Source of the DNA: an uncultured Ruminococcus sp.
GTDB lineage: Bacteria; Bacillota; Clostridia; Oscillospirales; Ruminococcaceae
Assembly: GCA_910584195.1 (NCBI GenBank)
Contig: CAJTYV010000004.1
Location: 1 to 64,000 of the forward strand
Direction: 5' to 3'
DNA: 64,000 bases
Part shown: piece by piece, positions 25,007 to 34,668 of the stretch
Layout of the letters: every line of letters begins with the position of its first letter
How positions within the stretch are numbered: position 1 is the first letter of the stretch
Notes under the pieces: model-generated
Databases searched by the model: none
What the model was told of the DNA's origin: nothing
The model's input: only the letters and a program-made list of their open reading frames with translations
Translations under genes and position numbers: made by a program

Positions 25007-25118
25007 GAAAAACCTCCTTATATAGAACATGTTCACAAAATTAACGCAATTTCTATGTGGACAGGTTCTGAAAATCAATGTTGAAATACAAAAAATTTTT
25101 AAACGCATAGACAATATA

Positions 25119-25147
25119 ATTATACTGTATTTTTGTTAATTTTGCAA
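25119..25147 (-). promoter_or_regulatory. Promoter of the Rnf operon
   Basis: On the minus strand TTGCAA, a 17-bp spacer and TATAAT, about 113 bp upstream of rnfC. Confidence 0.75.
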
Positions 25148-25248
25148 TAGTTTTTTTCATTTTGAAAAATTTTTTTGAAAAGTCTTTATTTTCATAAAAA
25201 AATGTGATATAATAAAATTGTATATTATTTTTGAAAGGAATAATTACT

Positions 25249-26643
25249 ATGAATTTTAAAATTATCGCGGCAGTATCGGCAGCAGCGATTATACTGCCGT
25301 TTTTGCAGTGTTTCGATGCCGGAGCTGTAAGTTTTACTATGAAGAGCACACTTCACAGCGATTCGGCTCTTATTTTGAATCTCGACAGCGATATTATTAT
25401 ACATGAAAAAAATGCAGACAAAAAACAAATGCCCGGTCCGCTGGTAAATATTATGACGGCAGTTGTATGCATGGAGAATTGTGCAGATCTTAATCAGGAA
25501 ATTACTGTCGAAGAGGATGTTTTCTCCGATTTGTATGTCACCGATTATCCCGATGATCTGCGTTTTGCCGAAATTCTTGACGGCGATGTACTGACATATA
25601 ACGATCTTCTTTATGCTATGATGCTGACCTCGTCTATTGAAGCTTCACAGACTATCGCATATAACATAGGCGGCGAGAGCGTATCGGCATTCGTTGAACT
25701 GATGAATGAGAAAGCGGCTTCTCTTGGAATGTCTTCGACTAATTTTACAAATCCTACGGGAATGTACGATGCAAATCAGTACACTACAGCAAGAGATATG
25801 GCTGTTCTTACAAAATATGCAATGAGTATGTCGAGGTTTGATGATATTTGTTCGACTTATGCGTACACTCCTTCTGTTCCGAACGAAACAAGACACCCTG
25901 TACGGGAATCGTGGCGTTGGTTTCATTCAAATATCATGATGGACGAGGAAAGTGATAATTATTACAAAGGTGTACGCGGAATAAAAACGGGCAACCTTGA
26001 ACTTGGCGGACGTAATATAGTTGTTTCCGCAAGCAAGGACGGTCATAATTATCTTGTGATAGGAATGCGGGCTCCAATTAATGATTCGGACGGAAACACG
26101 GCATTTTATCACATTGAGGACGCCGAAACCATGCTTGACTGGGCATTCGGGCACTTTTCGTATCAGGTAGTTTTAGCTGAAACCGAAGAACTTGGCGAAC
26201 TGCCCGTTGAGCTTGCCGATGGCAATGATTATGTTCTTGCAAAGCCAAAGGAAGAGATATCGCTTCTGTGGTATGACCAGATCGACCTTTCGCTTATAAG
26301 CAGGGATAATATTACATGGTATCAGACTAAGCTTCAGGCTCCTGTAAAAAAGGGTGAACCGCTGGGCAGAGTTACTTTGGAATATTCCGGCGAAAAACTG
26401 GCTGATGTTGAGCTTGTAGCCGTATCCGGCGTTGAGCGTTCGGCATCAAAGTATAATTTTTATATAGCAAAGCTGTTTACCAAGTCGAGCTGGTTCAGAA
26501 AATCGTTTATCGTGGCGGGACTTATTTCACTTCTTTACATTATAGTCTGCGTATATTCTTATATACTTTTCAGAAGCCGCAAAAAGCCTGTAAAGCCGAT
26601 GTACGCCGTTCCAAAGATCGATAAGAGGCGAAAAAAGAAATAA
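25249..26643 (+). CDS. DacF-like protein lacking the catalytic Ser-x-x-Lys
   Basis: A 464-residue exported protein with the overall fold order of D-Ala-D-Ala carboxypeptidases: signal peptide 1-26, peptidase S11-like domain about 35-300, a C-terminal beta domain, and a membrane span about 411-433 with a basic tail. The family SxxK motif (normally A-S-x-x-K-I-M-T) reads PGPLVNIMTAVV, so the serine is Pro64 and the lysine Asn67. The second motif (SGN) reads SSI. The KTG motif is kept (GIKTGNLELGG). It is therefore predicted to be inactive as a peptidase and may be a regulatory or binding homologue. GAAAGGA precedes ATG. It probably heads an operon with three downstream genes. Confidence 0.85.
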   Translation: MNFKIIAAVSAAAIILPFLQCFDAGAVSFTMKSTLHSDSALILNLDSDIIIHEKNADKKQMPGPLVNIMTAVVCMENCADLNQEITVEEDVFSDLYVTDYPDDLRFAEILDGDVLTYNDLLYAMMLTSSIEASQTIAYNIGGESVSAFVELMNEKAASLGMSSTNFTNPTGMYDANQYTTARDMAVLTKYAMSMSRFDDICSTYAYTPSVPNETRHPVRESWRWFHSNIMMDEESDNYYKGVRGIKTGNLELGGRNIVVSASKDGHNYLVIGMRAPINDSDGNTAFYHIEDAETMLDWAFGHFSYQVVLAETEELGELPVELADGNDYVLAKPKEEISLLWYDQIDLSLISRDNITWYQTKLQAPVKKGEPLGRVTLEYSGEKLADVELVAVSGVERSASKYNFYIAKLFTKSSWFRKSFIVAGLISLLYIIVCVYSYILFRSRKKPVKPMYAVPKIDKRRKKK

Positions 26644-26688
26644 ACACGGTTTCTAAACGCAATCATAAAAATACTGACGGAGGATCCT

Positions 26689-27501
26689 ATGGCAGTAATT
26701 GAAATCCACGATCTTTTGGCGCCCGAGCTTGCACCGTTTGTTTCAAGCAATGAAATTCAGCTGAAACGTTATTTTGAGCCTGATTTGGGTATATTTATAG
26801 CAGAAAGTCCCAAGGTAATACGTCTTGCTCTGGAGGCAGGATATGAGCCTGTATCGCTTTTAGCTGAGCGAAAGTACATCAGCGGACAGGCAAGCGTCAT
26901 AATAGAAAAATGCATCAGCGTTCCGATTTATACCGCAGACAGTGAAATTCTCACACGGCTGACCGGCTATAAGCTTACGCAGGGCATACTTTGTGCAATG
27001 CGGAGAAAGAAGCTTCCCACAGTCGTTGATGTATGTGAAAAGGCTCAGCGTATAGCTGTTTTGGAGGACGTAATGAATCAGACGAACATCGGCGCTGTAA
27101 TACGTTCTGCCGCCGCGTTGGACTTTGATGCCGTTCTGTTGACTGAACCATGCAGCGATCCCTTGTACCGCAGGGCTATACGCGTAAGCATGGGTACGGT
27201 ATTCAGAATTCCGTGGACATACATAAAAGGAAGTTCTCCCGAATATATAAAAGAATTAAAGTCGATGGGATTTATTACTGCTGCAATGGCGCTGCATCAA
27301 AATACTGTTGAAATTGACTGCGGCGATTTGAAAAAAGCCGATAAAATAGCCGTAATACTTGGTACTGAGGGCGATGGTCTGAAAAATGAGACTGTAAGAG
27401 AGTGCGATTATTCGGTAAAGATACCTATGGCAGACGGAGTTGATTCACTGAACGTTGCCGCGGCAAGTGCAGTTGCATTTTGGGAACTACGGAAAAAATA
27501 A
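26689..27501 (+). CDS. SpoU/TrmH-family RNA 2'-O-methyltransferase
   Basis: A 270-residue methyltransferase of the SPOUT superfamily. It has an N-terminal substrate-binding domain (about residues 1-100, with FIAESPKVIRLALEAGYEP) and a C-terminal knotted SAM-binding domain. The three SpoU motifs are recognisable: MNQTNIGAVIRSAAALDF, VILGTEGDGLKNE and IPMADGVDSLNVAAASAVA. The precise tRNA or rRNA target is unknown. The start at 26689 is supported by CGGAGG. It follows the DacF-like gene by 45 bp and precedes the CPBP gene by 14 bp. Confidence 0.92.
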   Translation: MAVIEIHDLLAPELAPFVSSNEIQLKRYFEPDLGIFIAESPKVIRLALEAGYEPVSLLAERKYISGQASVIIEKCISVPIYTADSEILTRLTGYKLTQGILCAMRRKKLPTVVDVCEKAQRIAVLEDVMNQTNIGAVIRSAAALDFDAVLLTEPCSDPLYRRAIRVSMGTVFRIPWTYIKGSSPEYIKELKSMGFITAAMALHQNTVEIDCGDLKKADKIAVILGTEGDGLKNETVRECDYSVKIPMADGVDSLNVAAASAVAFWELRKK

Positions 27502-27515
27502 GCAGGGAGGAAGAT

Positions 27516-28469
27516 ATGCTTAGACTTGAATGTAAAATGTTTGAGGAGTCAAAAAAATCAACGGCTTCCGAAAATATTTTTATAAATTTGATTATTTTTG
27601 TTTTTATATTTGCTATATGTATAGCCGCCGAATCGGTTATCCCGACTATAGCGGCGTCTCCCGAAATTCTTAAACGCGCGGTTGAGGAAAACATAACAGG
27701 CGATTTTAATGAAATGATGAGAATTTCTACAGAGGTCAGCATGGAGGCAAAATATTTGCTCATTTCTCTTTTTTGTACTATTTTCGGTACTGCCGTATCC
27801 GTTATTTACTGTCGTTTTGCTGAAGCGCGTCACATTACCTCAATGGGGGTGCGAAAGAGAAAAGCTGGTATTCACTATGCTCAGGGTCTGGGTATAGGTC
27901 TGATTATGATGACTGCTGCTGTTCTTATGTCTGCTGCCTTTGGAATAAGCAGAATCAAGCTGTGCGGCAATATTAATTTCGGGCTTATCGCACTGTTTGC
28001 TTTTGGGTTTTTAATTCAGGGTATGAGTGAAGAATTTATTTTCAGAGGTTACCTGATGAACACACTTGCAAGCCGTCATAATCCGTGGGCGGCGGTTTTG
28101 ATAAGCTCGGCAGCGTTCAGCCTGGCGCATCTTGTTAATCCGGGATATAATCTGTTTATATTTTTTAACCTTTCGCTTTTTGGAGTTTTCGCCGGACTTT
28201 ACATGATAGCTTTTGACGATATATGGGGAGTTTGCGCTATCCACTCTGTTTGGAATTTCAGTCAGGGTAATTTGTACGGAATAAGCGTCAGCGGAACAGG
28301 GGAGACTGAATCGGTGTTCAACGTAAGCGCAGTAAGTTCGTCTAAACTTCTCACCGGAGGAGATTTTGGAATCGAGGGAAGCATAATTACCACCGCGGTT
28401 CTCATGATCGGAATTGTTATTGTATTTCTGAAAATAAAAAAACAAGGCATGATTACTGCTGAACAGTGA
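27516..28469 (+). CDS. CPBP-family intramembrane protease
   Basis: A 317-residue polytopic membrane protein with the CPBP/Abi (type II CAAX protease) signature: motif 1 EEFIFRGYLM (tandem Glu and Arg), motif 2 SSAAFSLAHLVNPG and motif 3 CAIHSVWNFSQG, which together form the membrane-embedded metal site. About eight spans are predicted. Substrates are unknown; such proteins process membrane peptides or act in bacteriocin self-immunity. The ATG at 27516 has AGGGAGG, and lies after a frame-open stretch inside the methyltransferase gene that has no ribosome site. Confidence 0.88.
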   Translation: MLRLECKMFEESKKSTASENIFINLIIFVFIFAICIAAESVIPTIAASPEILKRAVEENITGDFNEMMRISTEVSMEAKYLLISLFCTIFGTAVSVIYCRFAEARHITSMGVRKRKAGIHYAQGLGIGLIMMTAAVLMSAAFGISRIKLCGNINFGLIALFAFGFLIQGMSEEFIFRGYLMNTLASRHNPWAAVLISSAAFSLAHLVNPGYNLFIFFNLSLFGVFAGLYMIAFDDIWGVCAIHSVWNFSQGNLYGISVSGTGETESVFNVSAVSSSKLLTGGDFGIEGSIITTAVLMIGIVIVFLKIKKQGMITAEQ

Positions 28470-28519
28470 AAACAAATTATAAGACAATATTATTGTTTTG
28501 TTAATCAGGGGGGAGCGGC

Positions 28520-29518
28520 TTGAATGTAAATATGGAGATGTGCTTTAAAGAATTTCAGTCATTTATTATACATGAGGAGACGATAAAAAACTCTTCAGAG
28601 CAGACAGTCTACAATTATTACCGTGACCTGCTGCTGTTTTTTAAGTATATGAAGTTTTTGAAATGTCAATATCACCCCGATATAAAAATTGAAGATATAG
28701 ATATCACGGATATTGATGAAATATTTTTAAAAAGTATTACTTACGAGGATATGCAGAGATATTTTCTTTATCTTAAATCTGTACGTAAAAACGGTACTGC
28801 CACAAGGCGCAGACGTGCTGTTTCTTTGAGAAGATTCTTTAAGTTTTTACAGCTTAACCTTGAAATAATAGAGCGGAATCCTACGGATAAATTAGTAGCT
28901 CCAAAGCTTGAAAAAAAGCTTCCTAAGTTTATGCTTGAGACAGAATGTATTACTCTTTTGGATTCAATAAGAGGAAAAAACAGCGAGCGTGATTATTGTA
29001 TTATCGTACTTTTTCTGAATTCGGGAATACGTCTCAGCGAACTGGTTGGGTTGAATGATACGGATATTGACAATCAGGGTAACGTTACTATACGAGGAAA
29101 GGGCAGCAAGGAACGTCGTATCGTTTTTAACAGCGCATGTCTTGAAGCCATAGACGAGTACCGTGCGTTTAAGGAAAAATTTTTTGAGGATAAATCTTGC
29201 GATAAGCATGCAATTTTTGTAGGACGCTCCGGTAAGAGACTTACAACCCGATGGATAGAGGAGATCGTGAAAAAAAGAATGACTGCTGCGGGATTTGGCG
29301 GTCGGGAACTCAGTCCTCATAAGCTTCGTCATACGGCTGCAACTGTAATGTACCGCAGAGGTGTGGACATTCGCGCTTTGCAGCAGATACTTGGTCACGA
29401 AAGTCTTGGTACAACTCAGATTTACACTCATGTTTCGGACGCACAGATTAAGGCTGCCATGACTGAATCACCTCTTGAACGTCACAAAGACGTTGATGAC
29501 AATAATATACTTCCTTGA
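28520..29518 (+). CDS. Tyrosine recombinase (XerC/D-like)
   Basis: A 332-residue site-specific recombinase. The N-terminal SAM-like core-binding domain (about 10-120) precedes the catalytic domain. The active residues are present: Arg in GIRLSELVGL, Lys in GKGSKERRI, His and Arg in SPHKLRHTAATVMYRRG, His in LGHESLGTTQIY and the nucleophile Tyr in the last of these. The preferred start is TTG at 28520, with GGGGGAG just upstream; an ATG at 28532 is possible. It follows the CPBP gene by 50 bp and is not next to phage genes, so chromosome dimer resolution is the likely role. Confidence 0.88.
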   Translation: MNVNMEMCFKEFQSFIIHEETIKNSSEQTVYNYYRDLLLFFKYMKFLKCQYHPDIKIEDIDITDIDEIFLKSITYEDMQRYFLYLKSVRKNGTATRRRRAVSLRRFFKFLQLNLEIIERNPTDKLVAPKLEKKLPKFMLETECITLLDSIRGKNSERDYCIIVLFLNSGIRLSELVGLNDTDIDNQGNVTIRGKGSKERRIVFNSACLEAIDEYRAFKEKFFEDKSCDKHAIFVGRSGKRLTTRWIEEIVKKRMTAAGFGGRELSPHKLRHTAATVMYRRGVDIRALQQILGHESLGTTQIYTHVSDAQIKAAMTESPLERHKDVDDNNILP

Positions 29519-29863
29519 AAATTAAATCACACCATATGACAAAATTCTTTTCCATGTGTCATAACTTAGTTTCTGAGAAAGTCTAATGGATGCACGGTTA
29601 AATCATAACTTATGAATTGCCTTAAGTTTTAGCAATTTTTGAAAAAAATTAGTTAATTTCGCAATAAACGGCTTTATAATTTTGAAAAAATATGTTATAA
29701 TTAAATTGATGAAATTTTGTTGCGATGAAAATTCTCTGCGGTCTTGCGCCTTGCAAGAATCAAATTTTTCTCGAAGGTCTGCACATATTCCCTATGAACA
29801 AAAGTTCTAAAACGTAAAATATTTATAAATTTGCGTTAAATATATAAAAAGGAGTGGATTAAG
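29519..29863 (+). promoter_or_regulatory. Promoter and long leader of the GH11-CE1 gene
   Basis: Intergenic 345 bp. A -10 TATAAT at 29696-29701 with a weak -35 (TTTATA at 29673) and 17-bp spacer is the best promoter. The resulting leader would be about 155 nt and carries a family B repeat fragment (29740-29808). The first 100 bp contain an inverted ATGACA/TGTCAT pair near 29536-29565 that may end the recombinase transcript. Nothing resembling a known riboswitch was seen. Confidence 0.55.
29740..29808. repeat. Right end of repeat family B
   Basis: The segment ends TTCCCTATGAACAAAAGTTCT, the family B terminal repeat with two changes, preceded by a diverged interior. It lies inside the predicted leader of the xylanase gene. 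Confidence 0.65.
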
Positions 29864-32236
29864 TTGAACATTAAATTATTGCAAAAGACTGTCAGCGGTG
29901 TAATGGGATTTATGCTGTGTCTGGCAAGTATTCCGGCTGTCATGAACGCTGATGCTTATCAGGAAACAGGTAATAAAGACGGTTACGACTATGAACTGTG
30001 GAATCAGGACGGTATTGGTTCCGCAAATATGGACGTTGGCAGCAACAGTGCCTTTTCTTGCAGTTGGAACGGTATTGAAAACTGTCTTTTCCGTACAGGA
30101 AAAAAGTTGGGTTCTGAAAAAGACTATAAAGCATATGACGGTATGTATATTGATTACGATGTAGATTACGAGCCGAAAGGCAATTCGTATATGTGTATTT
30201 ATGGTTGGACTGAGGACGGCAAGGACGAATACTCTACTGTTGAATACTACATAGTAGAAGCATGGGGAAGCTGGAGACCGCCCGGAAACGCTTCTTCTTT
30301 AGGTACGATTGAAGCTAACGGAAACAAGTATGACATTTACAGAACGGTAAGATATAATCAGCCCTCAATTCACGGTACTGAAACATTTTATCAGTATTGG
30401 AGCGTCCGTCAAGATAATCCGGCAATGAATAATGTGAAGAAAAATATCAGCGGACGTATCAGTGTTTCAAAGCACTTTGATGCATGGGAAAAAGCGGGTC
30501 TGGATATGAGCGGAAAAATGTATGAGGTAGCTCTTAATATCGAGGGTTATCAGTCGAATGGTTCTGCTGTCGTTAATAAAAATGGACTTGTAATCGGAGC
30601 CGGAGACGGCGATGACGGTTCTGTGACCGTGAATCCCATAGAGCCTATAGAACCTGACGAAAACGGCTATTTCTTCAATTCGTCTTTTGATGAAGGTACG
30701 GACGGTTGGGCTGGCAGAGGAGACGCTGCTGTAAAACAGTCATCAGGCGCTCTTGCAGTAACAGGCAGAACGGATTCATGGAACGGCGCTTGTATTTCTC
30801 TTGATACTGCCGCTTTTAACCCCGGTAAGAATTATGGTTTTTATGTTAAGGCTAAGCAGGATTCTTCAGCTTCGGAGGATTTCAAGCTTACGCTTCAGTG
30901 TACGGTAAACGGTGAAGATCAGTACTTAAATGTCGCCTCTGCAACCGGAGAAAAGGGCGAATGGGTAACGCTTTCAAATCCAAGCTTTACTATTCCAAAG
31001 GGAGCTTCTGGTCTTATTCTTTATGTTGAGACTGATGGAACAACGACCGACTTTATTATTGATGACGCTATCGGCGCTGATGAAAATAAGATTCCTGATG
31101 GTGATACGCCAAATCCAGGTAAGGTTATACCGGGAGATCTGAACAGTGACGGCATAATTGACGTTTACGACATCATTCTTGAAAGAAAAGCTATCGTAAA
31201 TGCTTTCTCAGGTGTGCCGAACAGCGCTGCTGCCGATATTGACGGAAATGGTACTGTAAACGTTAATGATCTTGTTCTTCTTTCAAAATATTTACTTGGC
31301 GCTATAGATAAATTCCCACAGGCTGAAAAACCTGTTACAACAGTAGTTTCTCAGCCTCCTGTTGAAACTACGACTACAAAAGCTAATTCACAGGGAAATA
31401 CAGATAATAAATTATTTATGGATTCCATAAAAGATTCCATAACAAATAATGTTCCGGCAGATATTTCGGGTTCAGCGAACAATGAATGCAGGGAAGAAAA
31501 AATTGAATACTATTCTTCAATTGCTAAAAAGAACAAAAAGGCTGTTGTTATTCTTCCTCCAAATTACTCAACAAGCAAGAAATATCCCGTTGTTTATGTA
31601 AATCACGGTATTTTTGGTTCCGAGGGCGATATGGTAGGCTACTGCAAATCTATCGGCGGAAATCTCATGAAGAACGGAGAAGCGGAAGAGATGATACTTG
31701 TAAGCTGCGCTATGTATACAAGTCAGAATTCCGATCAGTGTCAGGGATTTACATCGGAGGAATGTGCAAAATATGACGCGTTCAGGGAGGATCTTATCGA
31801 GTGCCTTATGCCATACATGGAGGAACATTACTCTGTCAAGACAGGCAGGGAAAATACAGGCATCTGCGGTTTTTCCATGGGAGGCAGAGAATCTCTTTAC
31901 ATAGGCATCACACGTCCGCAATATTTCGGATATATCGGCGCCGCATGCCCTGCTCCCGGTATTACTCCTGCACAGGATTCATTCATGACACATCCCGGCA
32001 ATATGCAGCCATCTGAATTTAAGATACAGGATCATACTTATGACCCATATCTGCTTATGATAACAGGCGGTACAAACGATTCCGTTGTTGGAACTTTTCC
32101 AAAGCAGTATCATGAAATGCTTACAACAAACGGTCAGCCTCATATATGGCAGGAAATTCAGGGCGGCGGACACGACCAAAGCTGTGTAAATCCTTTGATG
32201 TACAACTTTTTGAAAAATGCGTTTAAAGCTCAATAA
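29864..32236 (+). CDS. Cellulosomal GH11 xylanase - CBM22 - dockerin - CE1 esterase
   Basis: A 790-residue multimodular secreted enzyme. Signal peptide 1-31. GH11 xylanase is at about 33-245, with nucleophile Glu127 in TVEYYIVEAWGSWRPPG and acid/base Glu228 in EGYQSNG, plus the thumb-like PSIHGTETFYQYWSVRQ. CBM22 is at about 268-404 (W282, R285, W306, Y387, E389). A type I dockerin is at about 424-485 with two Ca loops (GDLNSDGIIDVYD and DIDGNGTVNVND). A Thr-containing linker follows. A CE1-type esterase is at about 545-790 with Ser671 in GFSMGG, a late Asp739 and His770 (GGGHD). One chain could cleave xylan and remove acetyl or feruloyl groups. The TTG start follows AAAAGGAG. It faces the GH44 gene across a shared terminator. 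Confidence 0.93.
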   Translation: MNIKLLQKTVSGVMGFMLCLASIPAVMNADAYQETGNKDGYDYELWNQDGIGSANMDVGSNSAFSCSWNGIENCLFRTGKKLGSEKDYKAYDGMYIDYDVDYEPKGNSYMCIYGWTEDGKDEYSTVEYYIVEAWGSWRPPGNASSLGTIEANGNKYDIYRTVRYNQPSIHGTETFYQYWSVRQDNPAMNNVKKNISGRISVSKHFDAWEKAGLDMSGKMYEVALNIEGYQSNGSAVVNKNGLVIGAGDGDDGSVTVNPIEPIEPDENGYFFNSSFDEGTDGWAGRGDAAVKQSSGALAVTGRTDSWNGACISLDTAAFNPGKNYGFYVKAKQDSSASEDFKLTLQCTVNGEDQYLNVASATGEKGEWVTLSNPSFTIPKGASGLILYVETDGTTTDFIIDDAIGADENKIPDGDTPNPGKVIPGDLNSDGIIDVYDIILERKAIVNAFSGVPNSAAADIDGNGTVNVNDLVLLSKYLLGAIDKFPQAEKPVTTVVSQPPVETTTTKANSQGNTDNKLFMDSIKDSITNNVPADISGSANNECREEKIEYYSSIAKKNKKAVVILPPNYSTSKKYPVVYVNHGIFGSEGDMVGYCKSIGGNLMKNGEAEEMILVSCAMYTSQNSDQCQGFTSEECAKYDAFREDLIECLMPYMEEHYSVKTGRENTGICGFSMGGRESLYIGITRPQYFGYIGAACPAPGITPAQDSFMTHPGNMQPSEFKIQDHTYDPYLLMITGGTNDSVVGTFPKQYHEMLTTNGQPHIWQEIQGGGHDQSCVNPLMYNFLKNAFKAQ

Positions 32237-32251
32237 ACCAAAATAAAATAT

Positions 32252-32290
32252 AAAGAACCTCCCTATATTTTTGAGGAGGTTCTTTATTTA
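32252..32290. terminator. Shared terminator of the converging GH11 and GH44 genes
   Basis: An 11-bp perfect stem (AAAGAACCTCC / GGAGGTTCTTT) followed by T-rich runs on both sides, between two converging enzyme genes. Confidence 0.85.
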
Positions 32291-32340
32291 TTATGGAATT
32301 AAATAAATATTATTCTTTTTGAATACAATTTGTAATCAGT

Positions 32341-34644
32341 TTACTTAACAGCGGCATCGTATTCAGCCTGTGTTATAGGGAACTGAGACTGTTGAATGAG
32401 TTTAGCGTCAACCGCCTGAATTGCGAGAGCATCAGATGTCTTAACGCCGTCTCCGTTGTCAATTACATCAGCATTGAGCTCGCCCTGAGCAGACAGACGA
32501 TATTTATCAGGGTTTCCCAGTGATTGCAGAATAGCTGTAGAGTCAGCGATTGTTACCTTGCCGTCACAGTTGGCATCGCCCATGATGTTTTCGGTTACAG
32601 GATATTCATAAGTAAGCTGAATGCTTTTATATGTTACATTGATAACGTCTCCGTCATCTTGTTTTTCGGAAGCGTCCCACCATTTCTGCAATTCTATTTT
32701 TCCGTCGGCTATAACGCCTTCAACTGTTTCGCCGTCATTGTCAAATGTTCCGTCAAAATTAATGTTTGCTGTCGAATTTGTTCCGAGAGAAAGCTGATAC
32801 GATTTTGATGTCCAAAAGTCTGTGCCGTTCTTATCTTTGGCGTTGATGCAAACTGCACATCCTGCAGAACCCCATGATGAACCAAGTTCAGCAGTAACAT
32901 CGGCAGTTACTTTAATGTTTGTTAGGTACTCTGCATCTTCAACAGGAATGACAACATAACCTTTATCATTAATATAATCTTCAGGATTATTAAAGTCAAC
33001 AACTTTTTCATTCTTTATTTCAGGTTCGTAAATTTTTAATCCGTCGAAATCTGATGCATCGTCTGTAACGATGATCATTGCTGCGGAAAGTGCAGGGAGT
33101 GTGACATTGACCGTATTACTGTCGACATTTTTTATAATATCAACAAGGTGAATATCGCTTGAATCTCCGTGTACTGCATAAACAGCTGCTGCTTCATAAT
33201 CTGTTCCTGCATTTGCAAGAGAGATAGATGCGGTTTCTTCCTGCGTAAAGCTTTTGTTGGTAAGCATTACGGATACTGTTCCCTTGTCGGAGCCATTAAT
33301 GGAAGCGTAGGAGCTTGCAAGCGAAACATCGTCGGTTTTTGTGGGAACGAGCATATCGCCGAATGAGCCGCCGTTTCCGTCATAGTTTGTATAGAGTTTA
33401 ATTCCTGCGTAAATATAGGGATTACCTGACCAGAGCGTTGCAAAATATACGTTTGCATCGGCATAACAGCCAAGCGCTTCAGCCTGTGCAATTGTTCCGC
33501 TTAAATCTTCACCGCCGAAATTATATTCAGAAATGCCTAATTTTGTGCCTGGGTAATATGTGTCGATCGAGTTTTGAATGGTCGGTAAAATCGGTACATT
33601 TTCCTGACACCACTGACCTATCCAGCTGTTTTCCTTGAATCCCTTTTCATAAAGTGTGCGAACTGACTGAACTCTGTCTTCGGCTCCTTCTCTTGACGAT
33701 TCGGAATAATAGTGTATATCAAGTACGTCGAGCAGGCGAGTGCCTGTGCTTTCTTCCGCTTGCTTCATTCTGTCAAGGTAATAGTCAATATACCAGTGAT
33801 AACCTCCTTGAGCTTTTATATTTTCCCATTCGTCGCTGTTGTCATCGTCAGCAAGGTGGTCGAACGCCGTATATCCGTAAAGTGCAGGTCCGAATACTTC
33901 GGCATTGGGGTCGAGTTTTTTTACAGCCGTTGCGACTTCAATTGATATATCGCTTAATTCCTGCATTCCGACAGGTTCGGGTCTTATACGGCTGTGAGTG
34001 TGAGACCATAAAGCTGGTTCGTTGTCAAGGCTGAATGCCTGAATACCCGATGAAGATTCAGAATTACCCAGTTTACCAATAATATAGTTTACATACTCGT
34101 CCATATAAACCTTTCCGTCTGTGAGATCAGGTTCTTCGTCAAAGGGAGCATTTTTTGTATATACGACCTGATTCCAGCGAGAGGACGGAGCTTTTTCTTC
34201 CTCTGAAACCGGACCGTCTTTATCTGCGGAAACGTAGCCCGCAAGCTGGAGTGTTGTCAGCTTATAGTCAATATTGTTTTTGAGGCTTAATTCAGAAAGT
34301 ACCTGAACACAGTCTGCCGGTCTGTCTGATGAGGAAAGATTATTATCGGAGCTGTGTTTCCAGTCCGATCCGGCATTTGAAGCGTTGTTTTCCCAGTTGT
34401 AAGCAGTCATTCTGTTTCCGCCCTGACGGATAGAGTTCACATTCAAATCTTTTAAATAGCTTTCATTGCCATACTGATTAACGCCGTAAATATACGGACT
34501 GATTTCTTTTGTTTCACCGCCGAGATCAATGGAAACATTCATATTATATGAATGTTCTTCTTCTTCTGCCGCACCTGTGAAAGGTACGCTTGCGGCAGTT
34601 ATCATTGCAGCAATTGCAGCGGTAAATATTCTTCTTTTGTACAT
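32341..34644 (-). CDS. GH44 endoglucanase/xyloglucanase with CBM-like module and dockerin
   Basis: A 767-residue secreted cellulosomal enzyme. Signal peptide 1-25. The GH44 catalytic barrel plus its beta domain are at about 30-530, with GGNRMTAYNWENNASNAGS, acid/base Glu209 in SLDNEPALW and nucleophile Glu373 in ISEYNFGG. A beta-sandwich CBM-like module is at about 571-682 (W591, Y616, F630, W655-W656, Y679), comparable with the accessory module of known ruminococcal GH44 enzymes. A type I dockerin is at 688-756 with GDANCDGKVTIADS and a second, diverged loop (DVIDNGDGVKTSD). The ATG at 34644 has AAAGGAG upstream. It lies directly downstream of a two-component system whose kinase carries a related module. 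Confidence 0.92.
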   Translation of the reverse strand: MYKRRIFTAAIAAMITAASVPFTGAAEEEEHSYNMNVSIDLGGETKEISPYIYGVNQYGNESYLKDLNVNSIRQGGNRMTAYNWENNASNAGSDWKHSSDNNLSSSDRPADCVQVLSELSLKNNIDYKLTTLQLAGYVSADKDGPVSEEEKAPSSRWNQVVYTKNAPFDEEPDLTDGKVYMDEYVNYIIGKLGNSESSSGIQAFSLDNEPALWSHTHSRIRPEPVGMQELSDISIEVATAVKKLDPNAEVFGPALYGYTAFDHLADDDNSDEWENIKAQGGYHWYIDYYLDRMKQAEESTGTRLLDVLDIHYYSESSREGAEDRVQSVRTLYEKGFKENSWIGQWCQENVPILPTIQNSIDTYYPGTKLGISEYNFGGEDLSGTIAQAEALGCYADANVYFATLWSGNPYIYAGIKLYTNYDGNGGSFGDMLVPTKTDDVSLASSYASINGSDKGTVSVMLTNKSFTQEETASISLANAGTDYEAAAVYAVHGDSSDIHLVDIIKNVDSNTVNVTLPALSAAMIIVTDDASDFDGLKIYEPEIKNEKVVDFNNPEDYINDKGYVVIPVEDAEYLTNIKVTADVTAELGSSWGSAGCAVCINAKDKNGTDFWTSKSYQLSLGTNSTANINFDGTFDNDGETVEGVIADGKIELQKWWDASEKQDDGDVINVTYKSIQLTYEYPVTENIMGDANCDGKVTIADSTAILQSLGNPDKYRLSAQGELNADVIDNGDGVKTSDALAIQAVDAKLIQQSQFPITQAEYDAAVK

Positions 34645-34668
34645 AATCGGTATACTCCTTTCAATTTG

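Noticed and set aside
27516..28469. Abortive-infection defence gene
   Set aside because: The CPBP family was once named Abi, but the neighbours are an RNA methyltransferase and a recombinase, and nothing else suggests phage defence.
28520..29518. Integrase of a mobile element
   Set aside because: It has a Xer-type domain order and lies in a housekeeping operon; no attachment sites, phage or conjugation genes were found around it.
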